DNA of 27,914 nt from Oscillospiraceae bacterium (lineage in GTDB: Bacteria > Bacillota > Clostridia > Oscillospirales > Oscillospiraceae): positions 1 through 27,914 of the forward strand of contig JAEDEN010000021.1 of NCBI GenBank assembly GCA_016293265.1. The letters run 5' to 3'. This document shows, piece after piece, positions 6,406-14,313 of this stretch. A program made the translations under genes and the position numbers. The number at the start of each line of letters is the position of its first letter. Position 1 is the first letter of the stretch. Below the pieces are notes generated by a model. That model made no database searches. It was not told the DNA's origin and saw only the letters and a list, made by a program, of their open reading frames with translations.

Positions 6406-8917
6406 AGAGTTTCTTCATATGCGCGCCGGCAGATTTGAGCATCAGCTTCTTGGTGGCACCGGAGTCGAACGCCACCTCCACCAGGGCATCACCGCCCATG
6501 GGACGGACGGAGAGGACACTGCCCCTGCCAAAGGCAGTGTGCTCGATGGTATCGCCCTTTGCAAGCTGCATCAGCCCGGCGGCAGGCGCCGCCTTCTTTC
6601 CGCCGGTGGCGGAAGCCAAAGGCCGCTGGGCAGGCTTGGAACGTTGGGTATAGCTGGTAACGCCGCTGTTTCTGCCGCAGCCGCGGGAGGTATATCCGCC
6701 GTAAGCGGTTTCACCGTAACCGCCATAAGAGCCTCCGGAAAAGGATCCGCTGTCACTCCAGCGGTCGCCTCCGAAGGTGTCATCCTCCCCTCTGCCAAAG
6801 CGGGGCTGAGGCTTGCTCTCCCAGCGCATATGATCCTCCGGGATCTCCTCCAGGAAGCGGGAGGGCGGATTGGGCGTCGTCCGGCCATAGAGCATCCGCT
6901 GCCTGGCGTTGGTGAGTGTCAGCTTCTCCTTGGCACGGGTCATGGCGACGTAGCACAGGCGGCGTTCCTCCTCCAGCTCTTCCATATCGTATTGGGCGGA
7001 GCTGCCGGGAAAAATACCCTCCTCCATGCCTACCACATAAACAACGGGGAATTCCAGGCCCTTAGCGGAGTGGATCGTCATCATGGTAACACAGTTATCG
7101 CCGGAGTCCATGTTGTCAAGATCGGTGTAAAGGGCGATCTCGTTGAGAAAGCCGGAAAGGGTGGCATCTTCCGGTCCCTGCGCCAGGAAGCCCATAATGT
7201 TGGACTTGAGCTCCTGCACGTTTTCGATGCGGCCCCGGCTCTCCATGTCATTTTTCTCCTCCAGGGCGCGGATATAGCCGGTCTGATCGCAGACGGCGTC
7301 ATAGAACTCCGGCAGAGCCAGCGACCCTCCCGCGCGGCGGAGGCCGTCAATGAGGTCCGCAAACTTCAAAAGCTTGGAGGAAACGCTTTTCAACTCGGGA
7401 AACAAATCCGCGTTGCGGATGATCTCATACAGGGAGGCCCCCTGGTCCCCGGCGATAAGGGCCACCTTTTCCAGCGTGGATGTGCCGATGCCACGGGCGG
7501 GGGTGTTGATGATACGGCGCAGGCGCAGGTCGTCCAGGGGGTTATTCAGCACACAGAGGTAAGCGAGCATATCCTTTACCTCCGCACGGTCAAAGAACTT
7601 CATGCCGCCCACAATTTTATAAGGAATGGCATTTCGTTTCATGGCATATTCCAGCGCGTTGGACTGGGCGTTCATGCGGTAAAGGACAGCCGTATCCCGG
7701 AAATTGCGTCCCCGGTTCACCCCCATCAGAATATCCCCTACCACATAATTTGCCTCGTCGCTCTCATTAAAGGTGGTTTTCACCGTCACCACATCGCCGG
7801 AACCATTGTCCGTCCAGAGGGTCTTTCCCTTACGGCCGGTGTTGTTTTTAATGACAGCATTGGCTGCGTCCAGAATGTGTTGGGTGGAACGGTAGTTCTG
7901 CTCCAGACGGATGGTGCGGGCGTCCCGGTACTGCTGCTCAAAATTCAGGATGTTTTCGATATTGGCGCCCCGGAAGCGGTAAATGGACTGGTCATCATCG
8001 CCCACCACGCACAAATTTTTCCGCCCGCCGGCAAGGAGGCTGGTCAGAAGGTACTGCAAATGGTTGGTGTCCTGGTACTCATCCACCAGAACATAGCGGA
8101 ACTTGTTCTGGTAATACTGCAGCACATCCTTATCCTGCTGGAGAAGCTGCACGGTATCGTAGATGATGTCATCAAAGTCCAGGGCGTTGGCGTCCCGGAG
8201 CTTCCTGGCATACCTTGCGTAAATCTTTGCCACACGGCTGAGCTTCCAGTCATTTTCGTTCCGATGGTCTTTGGCAAAGTCCTCCGGGCTTTCATAGCGG
8301 TCCTTGGCGGAGCTGATGATGGAAAGGACGCTCTTGGGCTGAAAGGTCTTCTCGTCCAGATTCATCTCCTTGATGATGTCCTTCAAGACCCGCTTGGAAT
8401 CCTCCGTGTCGTAGATGGTAAAATCCTTTGAAAGGCCGATCCGGTCGATGTCCCGGCGCAGGATGCGCACACAAGCGGAGTGAAAGGTGGAGGCCCAGAT
8501 ATCGTTTGCCATGGGCCCAAGACGGGCGGCAAGGCGCTCCTTCAATTCGCCCGCCGCCTTATTGGTAAAGGTGATAGCGATGATCTCCCAGGGGCGGGGC
8601 ACATCCACGGCACAGAGCCGTCTGGCTCTGGCCCAGTCCCCCTCCTCCGGCTGCCGGGGAAAGTGCTCCAGAAATTCCAGGTCTTCCTCCGCCGCCCAGT
8701 GGGGAACCTCTGTGCTGTCACTGCCCCGGCCATAGGTCAAAAGGTTATAGACCCTCTGGATGAGGACCGTTGTCTTGCCGCTTCCGGCCCCGGCCAGCAG
8801 CAAAAGGGGGCCTTCCGTCGTCATGGCAGCCTGGCGCTGCATGGGGTTCAGGCGCTTTAAATCCTGGGCGATCACAGCTTTTCTCGCCTTTATGTATCTC
8901 GTTTCAAAGTCGTTCAT
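6404..8917 (-). CDS. pcrA: ATP-dependent DNA helicase PcrA/UvrD
   Basis: An 837-residue superfamily-1 helicase that unwinds DNA 3'-to-5' in repair and clears replication conflicts. Visible motifs: Q-motif LNPMQRQA, Walker A AGAGSGKTT (42-50), Ia AITFTNKAAGELKERL, Walker B LVDEYQDTN, III VVGDDDQSIYRFRGA, IV LEQNYRST, V TIHSAKGLEFPVVYVVGMEEGIFP and VI LCYVAMTRAKEKL. About 40 extra acidic residues (64-104) lie between Walker A and motif Ia, longer than in Bacillus PcrA. A Gly/Ser/Tyr-rich linker leads to the C-terminal Tudor-like domain (DTIEHTAFGRGSVLSV). ATG 8917 has GGTGG close upstream; ATG 8929 is the alternative start (adds MGGY). Confidence 0.96.
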   Translation of the reverse strand: MNDFETRYIKARKAVIAQDLKRLNPMQRQAAMTTEGPLLLLAGAGSGKTTVLIQRVYNLLTYGRGSDSTEVPHWAAEEDLEFLEHFPRQPEEGDWARARRLCAVDVPRPWEIIAITFTNKAAGELKERLAARLGPMANDIWASTFHSACVRILRRDIDRIGLSKDFTIYDTEDSKRVLKDIIKEMNLDEKTFQPKSVLSIISSAKDRYESPEDFAKDHRNENDWKLSRVAKIYARYARKLRDANALDFDDIIYDTVQLLQQDKDVLQYYQNKFRYVLVDEYQDTNHLQYLLTSLLAGGRKNLCVVGDDDQSIYRFRGANIENILNFEQQYRDARTIRLEQNYRSTQHILDAANAVIKNNTGRKGKTLWTDNGSGDVVTVKTTFNESDEANYVVGDILMGVNRGRNFRDTAVLYRMNAQSNALEYAMKRNAIPYKIVGGMKFFDRAEVKDMLAYLCVLNNPLDDLRLRRIINTPARGIGTSTLEKVALIAGDQGASLYEIIRNADLFPELKSVSSKLLKFADLIDGLRRAGGSLALPEFYDAVCDQTGYIRALEEKNDMESRGRIENVQELKSNIMGFLAQGPEDATLSGFLNEIALYTDLDNMDSGDNCVTMMTIHSAKGLEFPVVYVVGMEEGIFPGSSAQYDMEELEEERRLCYVAMTRAKEKLTLTNARQRMLYGRTTPNPPSRFLEEIPEDHMRWESKPQPRFGRGEDDTFGGDRWSDSGSFSGGSYGGYGETAYGGYTSRGCGRNSGVTSYTQRSKPAQRPLASATGGKKAAPAAGLMQLAKGDTIEHTAFGRGSVLSVRPMGGDALVEVAFDSGATKKLMLKSAGAHMKKL

Positions 8918-8955
8918 ATATCCACCCATATTTCTCTTATTTCAATAGCCTTTTT

Positions 8956-8984
8956 ATTTTAGGGCAAAAAGCCACGGAGGTCAA
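8956..8984 (-). promoter_or_regulatory. Promoter of pcrA
   Basis: On the minus strand: TTGACC (8984-8979), 17-nt spacer, TAAAAT (8961-8956), giving a start near 8949 and a leader of about 30 nt. The -35 region GGTTGACCTCCGT is identical at 12 of 13 positions to the left half of the BlaI-type operator at 9031. Confidence 0.75.
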
Positions 8985-9030
8985 CCGTAAAAGCGCCCGC
9001 AAAAACCGTCACTGAATTGTAACTATTTTT

Positions 9031-9050
9031 AGGTTGACATCCGTCTACCT
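9031..9050. promoter_or_regulatory. BlaI-type operator 1
   Basis: AGGTTGAC-N4-GTCTACCT, a 20-bp palindrome with one mismatch, covering the -35 box of the blaI promoter. It is paired with a second copy 34 bp downstream. The arrangement (two palindromes around the promoter of a BlaI family gene) is typical of autorepression in this family. Confidence 0.8.
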
Positions 9051-9062
9051 TTTTGCTATGTT
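9034..9062 (+). promoter_or_regulatory. Promoter of the blaI-M56 operon
   Basis: TTGACA (9034-9039), exact 17-nt spacer, TATGTT (9057-9062). Start expected near 9069, inside operator 2. The strong -35 and ideal spacing suggest high activity when not repressed. Confidence 0.85.
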
Positions 9063-9064
9063 TT

Positions 9065-9084
9065 AGGTAGACAAACGTATACCT
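9065..9084. promoter_or_regulatory. BlaI-type operator 2
   Basis: AGGTAGAC-N4-GTATACCT, a 20-bp palindrome with one mismatch and the same half-site as operator 1. It begins right after the -10 box and covers the transcription start, so a bound dimer would block initiation. Confidence 0.8.
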
Positions 9085-9101
9085 TCCAGGAGGGAACTAC
9101 T

Positions 9102-9479
9102 ATGAAGATCAATTTATCCGACGGCGAATGGAAGCTGATGAACCATCTTTGGGCAACTGCCCCAAAAACCATTACAGAATTGACGTCAGAGATGAGCAGC
9201 GAGACCGGCTGGACGAAAAACACCATCATCACCATGCTCTCCCGCCTGGAGGCCAAGGGCGCCATCCACCATGAGGACGGGGGACGGGCCAAACTCTATT
9301 CTCCCCTCATTCCACGGGAGGATGCAGCTCTGGCAGAGACGAAGGATTTCCTGGGAAAGGTGTTTGGCGGGAGCTTGGGACTGATGGTCCATGCCATGGT
9401 GGAAAGCCGCACACTCACGGAGGCGGATATCGCGGAGCTTTCCGCCATCCTGGAAGAAGCCGGAGGTGAGAAAACATGA
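9102..9479 (+). CDS. BlaI/MecI/CopY-family transcriptional repressor
   Basis: A 125-residue winged-helix repressor of the usual length. The N-terminal part has the family signature (LSDGEWKLMNHLW; ITELTSEMS; GWTKNTIITMLSRLEAKGAIHHE; GRAKLYSPLI) and the C-terminal helix (about 85-120) is the dimerisation region cleaved in BlaI/MecI systems. AGGAGGG lies 7 nt before ATG 9102. The stop overlaps the start of the M56 peptidase gene (ATGA), so repressor and sensor are coupled. Two matching palindromes flank its own promoter, which indicates autorepression released by the membrane peptidase. The inducing signal is unknown and no beta-lactamase is nearby. Confidence 0.93.
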   Translation: MKINLSDGEWKLMNHLWATAPKTITELTSEMSSETGWTKNTIITMLSRLEAKGAIHHEDGGRAKLYSPLIPREDAALAETKDFLGKVFGGSLGLMVHAMVESRTLTEADIAELSAILEEAGGEKT

Positions 9480-12400
9480 AGGAGATCCTGCTGACATCCT
9501 CCGCCTTGATCGTGGTGCTGCTGGCAGTTCGCCTGCTGTTCCGCAATACCATCTCACGGCGGGTGCAGTATGCCCTGTGGGGCCTTGTGCTGGTGCGGCT
9601 GCTCCTTCCCTTCCAGCTCCCGGCGATGGAACACAACGTACTCACCGCCGCTGCGCCGGTACAGCAAAGTATCTCCGCCAACCTGGAGCGCCAAACGGTA
9701 TATGTGCCCGTTGCCCGGGAACCCCTGGCAGACCATCCAACCGCCCCCGATACCGGGCCCGCCCAGGCAATCTCCCCCACCGCTCAGAAGGTCTGGGTGG
9801 TGGAGAGCAGTGAAACGGCGGTCCAATACCGAAAGCTGACCGGAGAAGAGCTTTTGCAGATCCTCTGGTTCGGCGGGATGGCGGCCATGGCCTGCTGGCT
9901 GCTGCTTTCCAATCTCCTCTTTTGGCGCAGACTCCATGGACGAAGAGTGTTTTATCCGGTCAGCGATTGCAAATACCCGGTCTACCTGGTGGAAGAGGGT
10001 CTGCCCTCCCCCTGCCTCTTCGGCCTTATCCGGCCCGCTATCTATCTGACCCCCGCCGCCGTGGAGAATACGGAAAAGCTGCGCCATGTGCTGGCACACG
10101 AAACCACCCACGCCCGTCATCTGGACCCGGTATGGTCCCTCCTGCGGGGCATATGCCTGGTGGTCTATTGGTTCGATCCCCTGGTATGGGCGGCAGCCTT
10201 CGCCTCCCGGACAGACTGCGAGCTGGCCTGCGACGAGGGCGCCTTGAAGCTCCTGGGCGAATCTGAGCGCATCTCCTACGGAAGAACCCTTCTTTCCCTC
10301 ATCCCGGTACGCAAGGGCCCTGCCTCTCCCCTGCTCTCCGCCACAACCATGACAGCGGATAAAAAGCGTCTCATGGACCGGATCAAGCGCATCGCAGAAA
10401 ACCGCCAGACCGTACAGGCGGCGATCTTTGCTGTGGTTGCGATCTCGCTGATGGTCTGTGTGATGACTTTCACCGGGGCAAAAACCCCAACGCCACTGAC
10501 CAACGCGGAGCTTTCCTGGTTCAATACGGAGTTTTTCAACGGCGAAGATCTCAATATCCGCAACCAGTTCCTCTCCTCCACCTATCAGCGGCCAGAGGAG
10601 ATCAATATGTACGAGCTGTTTTACTGCGGCACCTGCGGCGAAGACGGCCACACAGCTCCCATGACCCAGGAAGAGCGGATCCTCCTTCTCAACACCTTCT
10701 ACGACGGATTTGATCCTGACTGTGACTGCATCAAAATACCCGCCGCTGAGATCGACGCTGTTTTAATGGAACATACCGGCCTGACCCTGGCGGATACCCA
10801 GGCACTGGGCATGGGCGGCTTCGATTACCTTGCGAAGTATGACGCCTATTACCTTTATCATGGCGACACGAATTACCGCTCCCGTGCCGTTATAGCCGCC
10901 GGTGAGCGGAAGGGAGATCTTGTCCGGCTCTACTATGATGACCGCTTTATGGGAGATGGCTGGAAATGTGTGACGCTGCGGAACGTGGAGGGCGGATACC
11001 ACTTTGTCTCCAACCTCCCCGCCCAGCAGCCGGAAAACATCTCCAATACGCAGGTCATCCTGCCCGCGGGAGAACCTGACGCACGCATAAAGCTGGATGA
11101 CCTGACAGTATACGGGCCTCAGGAGGTTTCCTGCACCGAAGCCAACGGTGCCGCGGTGCGGCAGGCTCTGGGCTCCGCCGAGGCTTCACAAATCACCATA
11201 GGCCCTTATACCGTCGTCTGCTGGACGGACAACGGGGGCGTTACCCACTTTTCTTACGGCAGGACAGACGGCAACATCGGCGAGGCCGCTTTCTATGACT
11301 TTCTGGTCTGTCCTGCTCTGGAGGGCGAATATACCTACGAGGTAGAGCTGTTTTATAATCTGCTGGGACGCAGCGGCTTTATGGTTTCTTACACAGGCGG
11401 TGAAGACCTGGAGCCCAAAGTCCCCACAACGCCCGCCAGCAGCGTTTATACGGTCCACCGCTATTATGATTTTAACGGCAGCGCCCTGCAATTGCTGGCC
11501 ACCACCGTAGGCGGCGGCGATATCCGGACGAATCTGGACGGAGACAGCATCACCGAGCTGTATTTTGACCCAAATTTTCTAAGGAGCAGCGAAGGCATCC
11601 CCACCTTCTTCTTTGCAGGGAAAGACCGTATCTACGGCGTCAATCTCAATGAGATTGCGAAAGAGGCCTACCCTGACTGGAACGATTCCTTCAGCTTCCG
11701 GGATCCCGATGCGGAAAGGGACCACCTTATCCTGTGCGGCTTCTATCGCCGTGCGGACAGCACCTATGTGGATGCCTTCCGGAACGTCTATTTCACCGGC
11801 GACGAATTTCTCTTCTACCGGGATGGCCGTAAAACGGCAGACCATGTGGTGGGCACGCCAGATGTCCCTGAAGAGGTTTTGCAAATTGCCAAAAACGAGG
11901 TGGAGCGGCTTTACAACCTGGACGCACAGGAGCAGGCAAACCTGCCTGATCCCAGCTACGATGACTGGCGCATTGAAAACCTGCTGCTGGCAAAAACCTA
12001 TTCCTTCATCAAGGGAAACATTGAGGTCTACAACATGAACTACGAGTTCCATGCCGGAAAACCCGCCAATGTGATGCTGGCCGGAGGGATGTACCTCACC
12101 GAGGAGGACTGGGTGATGCCCAACTACCCAAACTGCTGGTATCTCTGCTTCGCCAATGAAAGCGGTGTCCGCCGTCATCTCAGAACATTCTTATCCAACG
12201 ACGGTACTCCCGGCACGGAGAACTTCGACACGGACGTGCGCAATCTTGCCATGGCTGAGGGCCTGACCACCATGGCGGACCTGGAGGGCCGGGAGCTGCT
12301 GAGCGGCCTGGCCTCCAATACCGTAGGGTTCCTGGAAGATCTGGGAAAGCTGACGCCTGAGGAACAGGATCGTGTTGCCAGCAAGATCTGCTATTTCCGC

Positions 12401-13648
12401 ACCAGTGGACCGGAAGAAGACCAGCTCCTCTATCAGGATACCATGCAGGCTTTGGTCCAGTGGAACACCTATGAGCTGACTGCAGCCCAGTACGGCACTT
12501 GGTCGCTCCTGTTCAACTACCATGTCTGTCAGCCTGCGGAGTTAACGGATGAGGAGCGCTATGGGGCGCTGGAAGCAGCCGAACGCCATATGCGGAAGTT
12601 TGGAAATAGCGAAGCGTGTCTCTCCTTCCGTCTCAGCGATGTATCCATCGATTCCTATGAAACCTGGCGAATAGTAAATATGTATACAGACAGTGAGAGC
12701 GCTGTGAGAAATGGCTATAACCACGAAACCATGACCCATCTCACCGCGGTCCGGGCTGTATATGATGTCCAGTGGGATCCCACCAAGTCTCCTGCTGACG
12801 AAGAGGGCCGTTCTGCCCGGTATCTCTATATGCTTCCCGGCGAGAACGGCGAATGGTTTGTGTGGAACTCCATGCTGACAGGTGCACCGGAGCTTTATGA
12901 GATGACGTTAGAGTCCCTGGCAAGCGATGCAAATGTGATCCTGCAGATGAACAATAGCGGCTATATCACGCAGCAGGATGACTACTGGCGTCTGCGGGTG
13001 GGGTCCTGTGCCACGGACCTGACATGGACCGGGATAGAAAACGCTGCAAAGCCCGCGGGTGATTTTCTGACCATCGGCAACACGGAAATGGGCGTGTTCC
13101 TCCGCTGCTGGGAGCAGAGTGATCTGGTCCAGATGGTATTTCTGGATGAAGAGGCCTGGTATAAAACCGCGCCCCTTTACGCGGACGCTGTTTTCGACGG
13201 CCGGCTCTTCACCATGATGCGCCCATGGTACGATCAGGTGGAGTGGTCTGCCCTGGTGGGTGGCATCGTGATTCCCGACCGGGGCCAGAGCCAACTGGAA
13301 GTGGCCCAGGAGTGGACGGACCGCTACATCCAAACGGCTTTGAGAGTAACACCCGGCAGTGAATATGCCTGTACTTACGTTCGCGCAGAAGCCTCGATCT
13401 GGGATTGGGTCCCGGAAACGGCCTATCCTGCTTCTACCGACGGCAAAGACCGTTTCTATTTCGGCTATATCCGCGTCTTTGTCCCTGAGACAGAAAAGGC
13501 CCTGCAGTATCAGATGGCCGGAAATACCGTGGAGTATGACGGAAGCATGGGAACCGCACCGGAAGGTGCGTATATGAACTCCCAGGTGGGCCCCATGTAC
13601 CTGACAGAAGAAGGTTGGCGGTGTGACGGCACCGGCACCGGCATATAA
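9476..13648 (+). CDS. BlaR1-like M56 membrane metallopeptidase with giant extracellular sensor region
   Basis: The protein has 1390 residues, more than twice the length of BlaR1. Its N-terminal 335 residues are a BlaR1/MecR1-type membrane zinc peptidase: membrane segments near 5-22, 30-47, 125-147, 217-240 and 315-335, the metal motif HETTH (H208-H212) in LAHETTHARHLDP, and the third-ligand motif LACDEGA (E254). Such enzymes cleave their BlaI partner when the outer domain senses a signal. The remaining ~1050 residues should be outside the cell, are rich in Trp, Tyr and acidic residues, and match no penicillin-binding pattern I can see. Two modules in it end in MYLTEE(D/G)W (residue 872 and 1374), showing internal duplication. 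ATGA overlap with the repressor gene and the shared operators make it the likely sensor of this system; the ligand is unknown. Confidence 0.88.
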   Translation: MKEILLTSSALIVVLLAVRLLFRNTISRRVQYALWGLVLVRLLLPFQLPAMEHNVLTAAAPVQQSISANLERQTVYVPVAREPLADHPTAPDTGPAQAISPTAQKVWVVESSETAVQYRKLTGEELLQILWFGGMAAMACWLLLSNLLFWRRLHGRRVFYPVSDCKYPVYLVEEGLPSPCLFGLIRPAIYLTPAAVENTEKLRHVLAHETTHARHLDPVWSLLRGICLVVYWFDPLVWAAAFASRTDCELACDEGALKLLGESERISYGRTLLSLIPVRKGPASPLLSATTMTADKKRLMDRIKRIAENRQTVQAAIFAVVAISLMVCVMTFTGAKTPTPLTNAELSWFNTEFFNGEDLNIRNQFLSSTYQRPEEINMYELFYCGTCGEDGHTAPMTQEERILLLNTFYDGFDPDCDCIKIPAAEIDAVLMEHTGLTLADTQALGMGGFDYLAKYDAYYLYHGDTNYRSRAVIAAGERKGDLVRLYYDDRFMGDGWKCVTLRNVEGGYHFVSNLPAQQPENISNTQVILPAGEPDARIKLDDLTVYGPQEVSCTEANGAAVRQALGSAEASQITIGPYTVVCWTDNGGVTHFSYGRTDGNIGEAAFYDFLVCPALEGEYTYEVELFYNLLGRSGFMVSYTGGEDLEPKVPTTPASSVYTVHRYYDFNGSALQLLATTVGGGDIRTNLDGDSITELYFDPNFLRSSEGIPTFFFAGKDRIYGVNLNEIAKEAYPDWNDSFSFRDPDAERDHLILCGFYRRADSTYVDAFRNVYFTGDEFLFYRDGRKTADHVVGTPDVPEEVLQIAKNEVERLYNLDAQEQANLPDPSYDDWRIENLLLAKTYSFIKGNIEVYNMNYEFHAGKPANVMLAGGMYLTEEDWVMPNYPNCWYLCFANESGVRRHLRTFLSNDGTPGTENFDTDVRNLAMAEGLTTMADLEGRELLSGLASNTVGFLEDLGKLTPEEQDRVASKICYFRTSGPEEDQLLYQDTMQALVQWNTYELTAAQYGTWSLLFNYHVCQPAELTDEERYGALEAAERHMRKFGNSEACLSFRLSDVSIDSYETWRIVNMYTDSESAVRNGYNHETMTHLTAVRAVYDVQWDPTKSPADEEGRSARYLYMLPGENGEWFVWNSMLTGAPELYEMTLESLASDANVILQMNNSGYITQQDDYWRLRVGSCATDLTWTGIENAAKPAGDFLTIGNTEMGVFLRCWEQSDLVQMVFLDEEAWYKTAPLYADAVFDGRLFTMMRPWYDQVEWSALVGGIVIPDRGQSQLEVAQEWTDRYIQTALRVTPGSEYACTYVRAEASIWDWVPETAYPASTDGKDRFYFGYIRVFVPETEKALQYQMAGNTVEYDGSMGTAPEGAYMNSQVGPMYLTEEGWRCDGTGTGI

Positions 13649-13649
13649 C

Positions 13650-13685
13650 AAAAGGGAGGAACGGCTTTTGCCGTTCCTCCCTTTT
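13650..13685. terminator. Bidirectional intrinsic terminator between M56 gene and engB
   Basis: A 16-bp perfect stem (AAAAGGGAGGAACGGC against its complement, loop TTTT) with A/T-flanked ends that provide a U-tract on both strands. It starts 2 nt after the M56 stop and touches the engB stop, serving both convergent units. Confidence 0.92.
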
Positions 13686-14299
13686 CATTCACCTTTGTTC
13701 CATGATTCACAGGCGGCGGTGAGCAGGCGGAGAAGCTCCTCCTTCCCCGCTCCCTTCTCCGCGGAGAAGGGCAGCAGGACGTCTTCTTCCCCATCCAGCT
13801 CCAGCGTCTCGCGGATCAGGGCCAGAGCCGGTTCCACCTGGCTCTTCTTCAGCTTGTCCAGCTTGTTGGCCACCACAATCTCCGGACAACCGCTCTCCCG
13901 GAACCAGGTGTGCATGGTCACATCGTCCGCCGTGGGCTTATGGCGGATGTCCACGATCAAAACCCCCACGGTGATGCGCTCCGCCTCTTCCTGGAAATAG
14001 CTTTCCATAAGCCGTCCCCAGCGCTCCTTCTCCGCCCGGGAGACCTTGGCATAGCCATAGCCGGGAAGGTCCACGAGGTAGGCGCGGCGGTCTACAAGAA
14101 AATAGTTCACCTGGGTGGTCTTCCCGGGGTTTGCTCCCACATAGGCCAGATTTTTACGTCCCAGCAGGCGGTTGATGACCGAGGACTTACCCACATTGGA
14201 ACGGCCTGCAAAGGCAAACTGGGGCAGACCGTCTCTGATAAAGCTCTCCCGGGCGCCTGCTGAGCGGACAAACTCCGCTTTTTGGAAATTCAGGGCCAT
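13685..14299 (-). CDS. engB: Ribosome biogenesis GTPase EngB (YsxC/YihA)
   Basis: A 204-residue TRAFAC GTPase needed for assembly of the large ribosomal subunit. GTP-binding motifs appear in order: G1 GRSNVGKSS (32-40), G2 region GKTTQVNYF, G3 DLPGYG, G4 NKLDK and G5 SAEKG. The length is normal. AAGGAGAAGG sits 4-5 nt before ATG 14299 and starts right after the lon stop (14314), so it is co-transcribed with lon as in the Bacillus lonA-ysxC order. Its stop overlaps the terminator stem. Confidence 0.96.
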   Translation of the reverse strand: MALNFQKAEFVRSAGARESFIRDGLPQFAFAGRSNVGKSSVINRLLGRKNLAYVGANPGKTTQVNYFLVDRRAYLVDLPGYGYAKVSRAEKERWGRLMESYFQEEAERITVGVLIVDIRHKPTADDVTMHTWFRESGCPEIVVANKLDKLKKSQVEPALALIRETLELDGEEDVLLPFSAEKGAGKEELLRLLTAACESWNKGE

Positions 14300-14313
14300 A
14301 AAGCCTTCTCCTT

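Noticed and set aside
6419..8431. 670-codon plus-strand frame opposite the helicase
   Set aside because: Antisense to pcrA, with no ribosome binding site and no recognisable domain.
10560..10600. STYQ in the M56 protein as a penicillin-binding STxK site
   Set aside because: The required lysine is replaced by Gln and no other penicillin-binding motif follows in order.
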